NCBI GenBank assembly: GCA_964558505.1
Contig: CAZLEI010000032.1
Location: 1 to 15,809, forward strand
Source of the DNA: CAYMPW01 sp964558505
Lineage (GTDB): Archaea > Thermoplasmatota > Thermoplasmata > Methanomassiliicoccales > Methanomethylophilaceae
Reading direction: 5' to 3'
Length of the DNA: 15,809 nucleotides
Of the stretch, positions 1 to 7,125 are shown piece after piece (position 1 is the stretch's first letter; the number at the start of each line of letters is the position of its first letter). The notes under the pieces were generated by a model that worked only from the letters and a program-made list of their open reading frames with translations, was not told the DNA's origin and ran no database searches. The position numbers were made by a program, and so were the translations under genes.

Positions 1-652
1 AGAATTCTTCATCCGAATCGATCAGCCAATTGTGGAACCTCTCCTGCTGGATGAGGTTGTATGCCCCGTATATCATCGCGGCCGCTCCGGCCAATGCCAG
101 AAGAACACCGACGATCATGGATGAACCAGATGGGCTGAAGCCGTATATCAAGGGGTATGCGATGTACGAGACCATCCCGGCAGCAGAGACGACGGTCATC
201 GCCCAGTCCCTCCTGGTGAATGCGATGTACACGCACAATGCGAGTGCTATCCCTATCATCACATCCAGCCATATGAATCCCATGGCGCCATCGAACAATC
301 CCGTGATGCCGAATATCAGCGTGCTCACGGACATCAGGCCGACGATCAATCCTTCCAGCAGGAATCCGTTCCTCATCATCAACCAGGTGAAGGCCAGGCA
401 GATGAAGGACAATGCGATCTTGACGACATCGAGCGATGTTGCATCGTATTGCATGCCGTTCACAATCTGACCGAACCATTCGAAACTGACGGTCAGCATC
501 AGGATCCCGAAAACGATGAATCCGGCTGTGAACAAGGCACCCACGATATAATCGGTGGTGTCCTCGTAGTAGCAGTCCTCCTCGTCATAGAAATCATCAT
601 AGTCGCAGCAGCAATCATCATCGCAGCAGCAATCGCAGTCTTTGTCGGACAT
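1..652 (-). CDS. Six-helix membrane protein with Cys/Asp-rich N-terminus (3' end cut off)
   Basis: I do not recognise the family. The minus-strand frame is open from the ATG at 652 to the window edge, giving 217 visible residues. Residues 1-35 form an acidic tail with eight cysteines, including the run CDCCCDDDCCC at 6-16. Six hydrophobic segments follow at about 36-57, 76-93, 99-118, 127-145, 151-170 and 178-200, and the sequence ends in a charged stretch (DSDEEF) that probably lies close to the true C-terminus. An integral cytoplasmic-membrane protein is the safe reading; metal binding by the tail is a guess. I chose the start at 652 because a TATA-like element lies about 27 nt upstream and the tail has the codon use of its neighbours. 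An in-frame ATG at 724 would add 24 unremarkable residues. It is transcribed away from the phosphatase-fold gene at 899. Confidence 0.75.
   Translation of the reverse strand, partial: MSDKDCDCCCDDDCCCDYDDFYDEEDCYYEDTTDYIVGALFTAGFIVFGILMLTVSFEWFGQIVNGMQYDATSLDVVKIALSFICLAFTWLMMRNGFLLEGLIVGLMSVSTLIFGITGLFDGAMGFIWLDVMIGIALALCVYIAFTRRDWAMTVVSAAGMVSYIAYPLIYGFSPSGSSMIVGVLLALAGAAAMIYGAYNLIQQERFHNWLIDSDEEF
603..634 (-). repeat. Imperfect 18-bp tandem repeat coding for two DCCCDD-like units
   Basis: The 14-mer tcgcagcagcaatc occurs at 603-616 and again at 621-634, offset by 18 nt, which is exactly six codons. On the minus strand it encodes two successive Asp-Cys-Cys-Cys-Asp units in the N-terminal tail of the membrane protein. 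This is in-frame repeat growth within a coding region, not an intergenic repeat. Confidence 0.7.
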
Positions 653-673
653 GGAACTGCATCTGATTACGAT

Positions 674-683
674 GATTAATGTT
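674..683 (-). promoter_or_regulatory. TATA-like element of the leftward membrane protein gene
   Basis: On the minus strand this reads AACATTAATC. It is the most AT-rich stretch in the divergent spacer and is centred about 27 nt before the ATG at 652, the expected spacing for an archaeal TATA box driving a leaderless transcript. No SD sequence precedes the ATG. Confidence 0.4.
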
Positions 684-860
684 TCACGGTGTGACGGTTC
701 TCCTGCATCATGTGCGGGGTCCATCCTCACGATGCGGTACAGGCCGCAGCCCGGTGCTTATCACGTCCCTCTGAAAGCAGTTCTGACTCGGACACGGATG
801 CATACGGATGCGGACCGCCGGTATGTTTCTGAACACTCCGTAAGAGTGCCGTCCCAACAA

Positions 861-870
861 AACGTTTAAC
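861..870 (+). promoter_or_regulatory. TATA-like element of the phosphatase-fold/tsr3 operon
   Basis: The sequence aacgtttaac is centred about 32 nt before the ATG at 899. It would place the transcript start a few bases before the start codon. The 28 nt between it and the ATG contain no SD motif. Confidence 0.4.
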
Positions 871-898
871 CGACGACAGGCATCATGCGGACGGTCCC

Positions 899-1366
899 AT
901 GTTCAAGAAGAAAACGAAGAAGGTAAACGTGCTTTTCGTGGATGACGCGAACGATCTCCAGTCGCAGATCGCGGAGTATTTCGTGAACAGCCTTCACGGG
1001 GATATGTTCGAGGCCCATAGCGCAGGCCCCCACAAGGATATCGTGGACTGCGATCTCATTTCGGAGATGTACCAGGAAGGTTTCGACATCAGGCGCGCGG
1101 TCTCCAAGGACACCTCCGATGAGGATCTCAACAAGATATCGTTCGATTACGTGGTGTTCCTCCAGGAGTCCACCTTCGAGGAGATCGGATCGCAGGTCCC
1201 CGGGGGTGCGAAGGTCGTCGTGAAGGATTTCGGCAGCCGCAAGGATTTCAAGGCCACTGACGACGCAGAGCTCTACGGTTGCTACGCGGCGCTGGTGGAG
1301 AAGGTCAGATGCTGGGTGGAAGAGGCATTCTCCGACGTGGCATCCCTGGATGCGATGGTCAGATGA
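899..1366 (+). CDS. Low-molecular-weight phosphatase/ArsC-fold protein with a degenerate active site
   Basis: The 155 residues follow the plan of the low-molecular-weight tyrosine phosphatase/arsenate reductase family. There is a beta strand and P-loop region near the N-terminus (VLFVDDANDLQSQIAEYF, residues 11-28), then a SAG motif, a central FDYVVFLQ strand where the family has its 'DYVI' strand, and a C-terminal helix. Active members carry VLFVCxxNxxRSQxAE. Here the nucleophilic Cys is Asp15 and the phosphate-binding Arg is Gln21, while Asn18 and Ser22 are kept. The chemistry of the family should therefore be lost, and a binding or regulatory role is more likely (inference). The first eight residues are rich in lysine. 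The stop overlaps the tsr3 start by 4 nt (ATGA), so the two are almost certainly co-transcribed and translationally coupled. Confidence 0.75.
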   Translation: MFKKKTKKVNVLFVDDANDLQSQIAEYFVNSLHGDMFEAHSAGPHKDIVDCDLISEMYQEGFDIRRAVSKDTSDEDLNKISFDYVVFLQESTFEEIGSQVPGGAKVVVKDFGSRKDFKATDDAELYGCYAALVEKVRCWVEEAFSDVASLDAMVR

Positions 1367-1929
1367 TACCGGTAATAATCTATGACGAGTGCCAGTGCGA
1401 CCCGAAGAAGTGCACTGCCAAACGCATGCTGAAGTTCGGATTGGGCAAGGAGGCCAAGACGCTCTCGGCTATACCGTCGGGGTCGATAGTGCTGTCCCCG
1501 TTCTCTCAGCGCGCGCTCTCGCCGGCCGATATAGGCCATGCGAAACGTGGATTGGTGGTGATGGACCTGACATGGACCAACATCGATCAATTCCCCAGGC
1601 TGAAGAAGGTAGAGGAGCGGGCGCTCCCGTACCTGCTGGCCTCCAATCCCATCAATTGGGGGAGGCCGATGGAGCTGAACAGTGCCGAGGCCGTGATGGC
1701 GTCGCTGTTGATCCTCGGGGAGAAGGAACAGGCCGAAGGATTCCTGGAGAGGTTCAACTGGGCACCGGAGTTCCTGAGGCTCAACGGCGCTATGCTGGAA
1801 GACTACTCGAAGGCCAGGGATTCCACGGAGGTCGTACGCATCCAGCAGGAGTACCTGGACTCGATATTGGATGTCGGGGACGATGATGCCGGGGAGGGCC
1901 GTCGAGGTCCGGTCCGCAGTCGTATTTGA
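1363..1929 (+). CDS. tsr3: Tsr3-type rRNA aminocarboxypropyl transferase
   Basis: The 188-residue protein matches the archaeal/eukaryotic Tsr3 family. It has the N-terminal block with DECQCDPKKCTAKRM (residues about 8-22), the segment SGSIVLSPFSQRALSPAD, then LVVMDLTWTNID and the conserved LPYLLASNPINWGRP and LNSAEAVMASL blocks. Tsr3 transfers the 3-amino-3-carboxypropyl group of S-adenosylmethionine to a modified uridine in helix 31 of small-subunit rRNA, a late ribosome-maturation step in the cytoplasm. The ATG at 1363 overlaps the upstream stop and gives the family's usual N-terminus; the frame is open further upstream only as a shadow of the phosphatase-fold gene. The last 20 or so residues are Gly/Arg/Asp-rich and poorly conserved in character. 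Its partner in the operon is the inactive phosphatase-fold protein. Confidence 0.88.
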   Translation: MIPVIIYDECQCDPKKCTAKRMLKFGLGKEAKTLSAIPSGSIVLSPFSQRALSPADIGHAKRGLVVMDLTWTNIDQFPRLKKVEERALPYLLASNPINWGRPMELNSAEAVMASLLILGEKEQAEGFLERFNWAPEFLRLNGAMLEDYSKARDSTEVVRIQQEYLDSILDVGDDDAGEGRRGPVRSRI

Positions 1930-1954
1930 TATTTACAAGGCATGCAACCGATAT

Positions 1955-1964
1955 CCTTTTACAT
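1955..1964 (+). promoter_or_regulatory. TATA-like element of the wHTH-mcm-DUF424-nmd3 operon
   Basis: The sequence around ccttttacat is centred about 26 nt before the ATG at 1986 and lies just after the tsr3 stop. The spacing supports a new transcript starting at or next to that ATG. That argues against the longer readings from TTG at 1926 or ATG at 1968. Confidence 0.45.
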
Positions 1965-1985
1965 CCAATGTTTGTACCAACAAGA

Positions 1986-2225
1986 ATGCAGACAGACGTC
2001 GCACCGCTTATATGGGAGGCCCTCGGGGACGAGAGGCTCACTACGAAGGAGGCGTCCGCCCGGTTGGAGGATATGTTCGGGTACAGATGCCCGGACGATC
2101 TGGCCAAGACCATGATGAAGCTCAGGAAGGCGAATCTGGTCAAAGGCCAGGTATCACCCGAAGAGGGCGGATGGATCTGGTGGGTGGACGACGAATGCCG
2201 TGCGAACGGAGGCATCGACCAATGA
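1986..2225 (+). CDS. Small winged-helix-like protein preceding mcm
   Basis: I cannot assign a named family. From the ATG at 1986 the product is 79 residues. A helix (APLIWEALGDE) is followed by a helix-turn-helix-like stretch (LTTKEASARLEDMFGY), a recognition-helix-like segment (DDLAKTMMKLRKANLVKG) and a short wing with aromatic residues (GGWIWWVDDE). This pattern suggests a winged-helix nucleic-acid-binding or protein-docking domain. The frame is open upstream to a TTG at 1926 that overlaps the tsr3 stop. I prefer 1986 because a TATA-like box sits about 26 nt before it and because the upstream codons look non-coding. Its stop overlaps the mcm start by 4 nt, so the two are translated from one message. 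A role connected to the replicative helicase is an inference from position only. Confidence 0.7.
   Translation: MQTDVAPLIWEALGDERLTTKEASARLEDMFGYRCPDDLAKTMMKLRKANLVKGQVSPEEGGWIWWVDDECRANGGIDQ
2208..2212 (+). promoter_or_regulatory. SD site that fixes the mcm start
   Basis: GGAGG lies 9 nt before the ATG at 2222, inside the end of the upstream coding region. The mcm frame stays open back to 1871, so this site and the 4-nt overlap with the preceding gene are the reasons for choosing 2222. Confidence 0.6.
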
Positions 2226-4321
2226 CGGCGAATTTCCAGGACAACGAGATAACTGCAGGCTGGGAGGAGATCCTGAGCAAGGAGTATTACCGCCTGCTGT
2301 TGGCGGAGATTGCCGACAATTACCCGGAGAAGAGGAGCATATCCGTCAAGTACAACGATATCGACATGTACAACACGGACATGGCGATGTTCATCCTCGA
2401 CCATCCGGATCGCTGCCTCGACCTGGGTTCGAAGGCTGTCCGCAACGCCCTTCCGCCGGGATGGGATTCCGCGGACACGGTCAACATCAGGATCACCGAG
2501 CTCCCCAAGGATGCGAAGGTCGAGGTCAGGAGCCTCAGGGCGAAGCATCTGGGAAGGCTCGTTGCCGTAGAGGGGCTGGTCAGGAAGGCCACAACCGTCA
2601 AGCCGAAGATGACGCTGGCACTTTTCAGATGTGCCAGATGCGGAAGTGAGATGTGGATCCCGCAGAACAGCATGCTGCTCAAGGAGCCGGTCATGTGCAA
2701 CAATCCCGACGGGAGCTGCAATAAATCCGCAACGAAATTCACGTTGGACGACAAGGAGTCCAGGTACATCGACACCCAGAAACTGGAGATACAGGAGAAC
2801 CCGGAGGGCCTCAGGGGAGGCGCGCAGCCGGAGAGGCTGTCCGGGTACATGGAGGACGACCTCGCCGGAGCGGTCACCCCGGGGAACAGGATAACCCTGA
2901 ACGGGATACTGCGTTCCAACGAGAAGCAGGACCGCGATAAGTCCACGGTGTTCGACATCTACCTCGATGTGATGTCAGTGGAGTTCGAGCAGCATGAGTA
3001 TGACGAGATACAGATAACCGAGGAGGACGAGGTCAAGATCCAGGAGATGTCCAAGGATCCCGAGCTCTTCAACAACATCGTTAAATCCATATCGCCGACC
3101 ATTTACGGAATGGACGAGGTCAAGCGTGCAATCGCGTTGCAGCTTTTCGGCGGCAGCCACAAGGACATGGACGACAAGACATCGATCAGAGGCGACATAC
3201 ACATACTCTTGATGGGAGACCCCGGTGTGGCGAAGTCGCAGCTTCTGAGGTACATGAGCATGCTGGCACCTCGTGGAATATACGCCTCGGGAAAATCGGC
3301 GTCCGCTGCAGGACTCACGGCCGCCGCCGTCAAAGACGATTTCGGGGACGGTCGCTGGACACTCGAGGCCGGAGCATTGGTCCTGGCGGACAAAGGTCTG
3401 GCCTGCATCGATGAGTTGGACAAGATGACGGACCAGGACCGTTCATCGCTCCACGAGGCGATGGAGTCCCAGAGGATATCCGTCGCCAAGGCGGGCATAA
3501 CTGCGACCCTTCAGTGCAGGTGTTCCCTGCTGGCCGCCGCCAACCCCAAGTACGGCAGGTTCGAGGAGGACACTCCCATCACGGAGCAGATAGACCTCCC
3601 GCCCGCGCTCATGTCCCGTTTCGATATGATCTTCGTGCTCACGGACAAACCGGAGAAGAAGAGGGATGCGGACATCACAAGGCACATATTGAACGTCCAC
3701 CGCCGCGGACAGGTCAGGATGATCGAGGAGGGGCAGGTGGTCACCGGCATAGATGCGAGCCTGATACGCGCCGAGACCAAGAACATAGAGCCTGTTTACG
3801 ACATAGACATCATGAGGAAGTACGTGGCGTACTCGAAGCGCATCACTCCCGTGCTCACCGATGATGCGATAAAGATAATCAACGATTCTTATCTCAAGAT
3901 AAGGGCGAAGGGAGAGGAGCACGACAAGACCGTGCCCATAACCGCCAGGCAGCTGGAGGCGTTCGTGCGTCTTTCCGAGGCTTCCGCGAAGCTTCGCCTG
4001 AGCCCGCTGGTGACCGACCGCGACGCCAATCTGGCCGTGGACCTCGTGGAGTACTACCTGCAGAAGGTGGCGGGCACCGACGACGGTTCCTACGACATAG
4101 ACAGGATGGCCTCCGGATTCTCGAAGAAGGACCGCAACGCCATCGGGACCATAAGGGAGATCATGAGGACCATGGGCGGACCGGAAGGTCTGGGCATCGA
4201 CGAGCTGATAAACCATGCGGCCAGCGAAGGTGTCGATGAGACCACGGTGCGCATAAACATCGAGAAGATGAGCACGACCGGAGAGATTTACAAATCCAAG
4301 GACAGGTACAAGGTGGTATGA
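2222..4321 (+). CDS. mcm: Replicative DNA helicase MCM
   Basis: At 699 residues this is a full-length archaeal MCM, the hexameric 3'-5' helicase that unwinds DNA at replication forks. The N-terminal OB region carries a zinc site with Cys137, Cys140, Cys159 and Cys166. The AAA+ core has Walker A GDPGVAKS at 332-339, Walker B ending in Asp397-Glu398 (CIDELDKM), sensor 1 Asn441 in AAANPKYG, and the arginine finger Arg466 in LMSRFD. A C-terminal winged helix follows after about residue 625. All key ATPase residues are present and no insertion or intein is seen. The gene overlaps the small winged-helix gene upstream and the DUF424 gene downstream. It therefore sits in a four-gene operon linking replication with ribosome biogenesis. 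Confidence 0.97.
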   Translation: MTANFQDNEITAGWEEILSKEYYRLLLAEIADNYPEKRSISVKYNDIDMYNTDMAMFILDHPDRCLDLGSKAVRNALPPGWDSADTVNIRITELPKDAKVEVRSLRAKHLGRLVAVEGLVRKATTVKPKMTLALFRCARCGSEMWIPQNSMLLKEPVMCNNPDGSCNKSATKFTLDDKESRYIDTQKLEIQENPEGLRGGAQPERLSGYMEDDLAGAVTPGNRITLNGILRSNEKQDRDKSTVFDIYLDVMSVEFEQHEYDEIQITEEDEVKIQEMSKDPELFNNIVKSISPTIYGMDEVKRAIALQLFGGSHKDMDDKTSIRGDIHILLMGDPGVAKSQLLRYMSMLAPRGIYASGKSASAAGLTAAAVKDDFGDGRWTLEAGALVLADKGLACIDELDKMTDQDRSSLHEAMESQRISVAKAGITATLQCRCSLLAAANPKYGRFEEDTPITEQIDLPPALMSRFDMIFVLTDKPEKKRDADITRHILNVHRRGQVRMIEEGQVVTGIDASLIRAETKNIEPVYDIDIMRKYVAYSKRITPVLTDDAIKIINDSYLKIRAKGEEHDKTVPITARQLEAFVRLSEASAKLRLSPLVTDRDANLAVDLVEYYLQKVAGTDDGSYDIDRMASGFSKKDRNAIGTIREIMRTMGGPEGLGIDELINHAASEGVDETTVRINIEKMSTTGEIYKSKDRYKVV

Positions 4322-4614
4322 TGATAGCCGTTCGCATTCACACAGACGGGAAGGATACCCTGTTGGCGGCCGCCGACGAGGACATACTGGGCAAGACCTT
4401 CAGGGAGAGGGACATGAGGATCACGGTATCGGAGAGGTTCTACAAGGGGGAACTCGTTTCCGAGGAGGTGTTCGTCGAGCGCATGAGGTCCTTCACCATT
4501 CTGAACCTGACCGGCGAGCGCGCCGTGGGGTTGGCAGTGGCAGAGGGTTACATCTCGGAGGATTCCGTGCTCGTCATCGACGGCATCAAGCACGCTCAGG
4601 CGGTGAAAGAATGA
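4318..4614 (+). CDS. DUF424 family protein
   Basis: This 98-residue protein (97 if the second ATG is used) matches the archaeal DUF424 family, recognised by LLAAADEDILGKTFRE, FYKGELVSEE, ILNLTGERAVGLAV and the C-terminal IDGIKHAQ. The function of the family is unknown; members are often found among translation or information-processing genes. Two ATG codons are adjacent at 4318 and 4321. A GGTGG stretch at 4312-4316 gives better spacing to 4321, so the true start may be the second. It overlaps the mcm stop and, through ATGA, the nmd3 start. Co-translation with NMD3 supports a job in ribosome biogenesis or translation, but this is only inference. Confidence 0.85.
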   Translation: MMIAVRIHTDGKDTLLAAADEDILGKTFRERDMRITVSERFYKGELVSEEVFVERMRSFTILNLTGERAVGLAVAEGYISEDSVLVIDGIKHAQAVKE

Positions 4615-5642
4615 ACTTCTGCGTCAAATGCGGCAGGGACTGCGAAGAGACGGTCAACGGGCTGTGCCCGGAGTGCTTCCTCGGTGACAAGGAGATAGTG
4701 AAGCTCCCGCACCACGTGGACCTGGAGGTCTGCACCAACTGCGAAGAGTACCACAAAGGGGAGTTCTGGGTGCGCAAGAGCCGCGAGGAGGCAGTCGAGG
4801 ATGCGGCCGTCGATGCCCTCATGGTCATACCCGGGGCCAACGTGTTCGACGTGGCCACAGAGATGTCCGAGCAGGATCCGAGGGCATACTCCGTCACCCT
4901 CCATGTGGCAGCCGAGTTGAACGGCCTGGAGGCCACAGGGACCGCGACCACCACGGTGCGCATCAAGAACACCGTCTGCAAGAAATGCTCCAGGCAGCTT
5001 GGGAATTACTATGAGGCGATCATACAGCTCCGCACGGGAGGGCGCGGCGATATGCCGGACGTCCTCAAGAAAGAGTCGACCGCCCGCGTCGTGCGCTCGG
5101 TGGAAGAGCAGGCCAGCACCAATCGCCAGCTGTTCATAACCAAGGTCGGGGAGGTGGTCGGAGGCGTGGACATCTATGTGTCGTCCATTGCACTCGGCAG
5201 GAACCTCGCCCGGGAGGTCATGGACTACTACGGGGCAGAGACCAAGGAATCGGCATCATTGGCGGGTGTCAACTCCCAAGGGGTCGAGATCTACAGGGTG
5301 ACATACCTCGTCAGGCTCCCGGAGTATCATCTGGGCGACGTGGTCCGCCATCAGGGCCGCCCCTGGAGGATCAGCTCCATAACCAGGACCGGCGGACGGC
5401 TCACGGACCTCGAGACGTTCAGGACGACAACCGTGAGGAAATCGGAACTGTCGGAGCTGAAGATACTGGCCAAGTTCACTGAGATACAGGAGGCCACCGT
5501 GGTGACCTCCTCCGGCAACGAGATACAGGTCCTCAATCCGCGGAATTATGCGACCACTGATCTGAGGATCCCCGAGGGCATCGAGGTCGGCGAGACTGTG
5601 CCGGTGGCGGAGATAGAGGACGTCCTCTACTACATGCCGTGA
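4611..5642 (+). CDS. nmd3: NMD3 family ribosome biogenesis/export adaptor homologue
   Basis: The 343-residue protein matches archaeal NMD3. It opens with a zinc-ribbon pattern: Cys4, Cys7, Cys19, Cys22 and then Cys41/Cys44 in VCTNCEEYHKGEFW. A further CKKC pair introduces CSRQLGNYYEAIIQLR. The later SH3/OB-like parts include VDIYVSSIALGRNLA, the segment around RVTYLVRLPEYHLGDVV, and a C-terminal beta domain. In eukaryotes NMD3 binds the 60S subunit and serves its nuclear export. In archaea the homologue is presumed to act in large-subunit maturation, since there is no nucleus. The start at 4611 overlaps the DUF424 stop and has a weak GGTGA motif upstream. It is the last gene of the operon; a new promoter follows within 53 nt. 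Confidence 0.93.
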   Translation: MNFCVKCGRDCEETVNGLCPECFLGDKEIVKLPHHVDLEVCTNCEEYHKGEFWVRKSREEAVEDAAVDALMVIPGANVFDVATEMSEQDPRAYSVTLHVAAELNGLEATGTATTTVRIKNTVCKKCSRQLGNYYEAIIQLRTGGRGDMPDVLKKESTARVVRSVEEQASTNRQLFITKVGEVVGGVDIYVSSIALGRNLAREVMDYYGAETKESASLAGVNSQGVEIYRVTYLVRLPEYHLGDVVRHQGRPWRISSITRTGGRLTDLETFRTTTVRKSELSELKILAKFTEIQEATVVTSSGNEIQVLNPRNYATTDLRIPEGIEVGETVPVAEIEDVLYYMP

Positions 5643-5665
5643 GGTCCGTCCGTCGTGCGCGCATG

Positions 5666-5675
5666 TTTTAGATTT
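5666..5675 (+). promoter_or_regulatory. TATA-like element of the fumarase operon
   Basis: The sequence ttttagattt lies about 25 nt before the ATG at 5696. GGAGGGG also sits directly before the ATG (5688-5694), with only one base between them. If transcription starts at the usual distance, most of that G-rich motif would be missing from the message. Confidence 0.4.
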
Positions 5676-5695
5676 GATATGCGTATCGGAGGGGC

Positions 5696-6568
5696 ATGAT
5701 AACATTGCCCGAGCATCCGGAGGACGTGGTGGTCAATCTCCTGCGCTTGGCTAACACCAAGCTCCCGTTGGATGTCGGATGGGCCCTGGAGGCTGCCGCC
5801 GGCTGGGAGACCAACGACATAGCGTACTCCCAGTTGGGAGCGATCATGGACAACGTGAAGAAAGCCGAGTTCATTGGCCGTCCGATGTGCCAGGACACAG
5901 GCATACCGGTGTTCTACGTTCGCGGACGTTTCGATTCGTCCATCGCTGAGCACATAGCCAACGGGGTCCGCAGGGCGACCGACGAGATCCCGCTGAGGCC
6001 GAACACCGTAGACCCGCTGACGAGGAAGAACGCCGGCGGCAATCTCGGCAAGGGGATGCCCGTGATCCACTATCTTCCGACGGATGACGACTGCACCGAG
6101 ATAACCGTGCTGCCGAAGGGCGCAGGTTCCGAGAACATGACCCGCCTCGCCATGCTCGATCCCGCGGCCGGAGCGGAGGGCGTCAAGAGGTTCATAATCG
6201 ACTCGGTCCTGGATGCGGGTGGGAGGCCATGTCCCCCGTCCGTGGTCGGAGTGGGGATCGGCGGGACCTCGGATTTATGCATGGAGATGGCCAAAGAGGC
6301 CCTCTTGGTGCCGTTGGACGGCCCTAACCCGGATTCGCAGCTGGATCAGATGGAGGCGGAATTGTTCACTGCCCTCAACACAAGCGGCCTGGGCCCCATG
6401 GGGCTCGGGGGAGCGACCACGGTGTTGGGCGTCAGGATCAAGAGCGCATGCTGCCACACCGCAAGTTTGCCCGTGGCCGTCAACATCGGATGCTGGGCCA
6501 CCCGCAGGGCGACCGCAAGGATAAACGCCGACGGAACGGTCGAATATTCACAAGGAGGGAGCAAATGA
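5696..6568 (+). CDS. fumA: Class I fumarate hydratase, alpha subunit
   Basis: The 290-residue protein is the alpha part of the two-subunit, oxygen-sensitive [4Fe-4S] fumarase/L-tartrate dehydratase family. It interconverts fumarate and malate in the cytoplasm. The likely cluster ligands are Cys65 in CQDTG, Cys179 in GGRPCPPSVVGVGIGG and Cys266 in VNIGCW. Other family marks are NAGGNLGKGMPV, LPKGAGSENMTRL, the GLGPMGLGGATTVLGV block and HTASLPVAV. The sequence after the third Cys reads CWA where many relatives have CHA. The beta subunit starts inside its stop codon (ATGA overlap), as expected for subunits made in equal amounts. Tartrate dehydratase cannot be excluded from sequence alone, but fumarase is the usual role in methanogen-like archaea. 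Confidence 0.9.
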   Translation: MITLPEHPEDVVVNLLRLANTKLPLDVGWALEAAAGWETNDIAYSQLGAIMDNVKKAEFIGRPMCQDTGIPVFYVRGRFDSSIAEHIANGVRRATDEIPLRPNTVDPLTRKNAGGNLGKGMPVIHYLPTDDDCTEITVLPKGAGSENMTRLAMLDPAAGAEGVKRFIIDSVLDAGGRPCPPSVVGVGIGGTSDLCMEMAKEALLVPLDGPNPDSQLDQMEAELFTALNTSGLGPMGLGGATTVLGVRIKSACCHTASLPVAVNIGCWATRRATARINADGTVEYSQGGSK

Positions 6569-7125
6569 GGACGATCGTGTCGCCGTTGAAGGAATCGGAC
6601 GTGCGGTCCCTGAAGCTCGGAGAGGTCGTCGCGATCACAGGTCCGATGATAACCGGCAGGGATGAGATGCACATGCGCGCCCTTGAGCTCGCCCGTGCCG
6701 GGGAGCCGCTTCCCGACGGCATCGAGGGCTCGGTGCTGTTCCATTGCGGCCCCATTATGGTGGAGAGGAACGGCGGGTGGCAGGTGATCGCGGCCGGCCC
6801 TACGACCAGTGCACGGATGAACACGTTGGAGGCGGAGATGATCCGCAGGTTCAGCATACGCGCCATCGTGGGCAAGGGCGGCATGTCGGCAGAGGTCTCC
6901 GAGGCCATGAGGGAAACGGGATGCGTGTACCTGGCAGCGACCGGCGGCGCCGCAGTCTCTCTGGCAGAAGGGCTCAACAGGGTCACCGGTGTGGAATGGC
7001 AGGACCTCGGCATGGCCGAGGCCATGTGGAAGTTCTCTGCGGAGAAGTTCGGCCCCCTGATAGTGGCGATGGATGCTGAGGGCAACAGCCTCTATGAGGA
7101 CGTCAGATCATCCTTGAAGCGTTGA
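6565..7125 (+). CDS. fumB: Class I fumarate hydratase, beta subunit
   Basis: The 186-residue product is the C-terminal (beta) part of class I fumarase, which completes the active site with the alpha subunit. Visible family motifs are ITGRDEMHMRAL (substrate-binding region, residues about 29-40), FHCGPIM, AAGPTTSARMN and the loop GKGGM. The start at 6565 is supported by a strong SD (AAGGAGGGA, 6552-6560) and the 4-nt overlap with the alpha subunit; the frame is open further upstream only as a shadow. Its TGA stop is followed immediately by the stop of the convergent gene on the other strand, with no spacer. Confidence 0.9.
   Translation: MRTIVSPLKESDVRSLKLGEVVAITGPMITGRDEMHMRALELARAGEPLPDGIEGSVLFHCGPIMVERNGGWQVIAAGPTTSARMNTLEAEMIRRFSIRAIVGKGGMSAEVSEAMRETGCVYLAATGGAAVSLAEGLNRVTGVEWQDLGMAEAMWKFSAEKFGPLIVAMDAEGNSLYEDVRSSLKR

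Noticed and set aside
9..479. Open frames on both strands, about 150 codons each, over the left-edge membrane protein gene
   Set aside because: The alternative minus frame gives a His/Arg-rich product and the plus frame has unnatural composition. The frame starting at 652 gives six clean membrane helices and fits the codon use.
653..724. A 24-codon extension of the left membrane protein from the ATG at 724
   Set aside because: The added residues are unremarkable and would cover the TATA-like box that fits the start at 652.
642..869. A 75-codon plus-strand frame in the divergent spacer
   Set aside because: There is no family resemblance, no SD and poor codon bias, and it overlaps the promoter region of both flanking genes.
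1871..2221. An N-terminal extension of MCM by 117 codons in the open frame
   Set aside because: It would run through tsr3 and the small winged-helix gene, has no family resemblance, and a good SD with ATGA overlap marks 2222 as the start.
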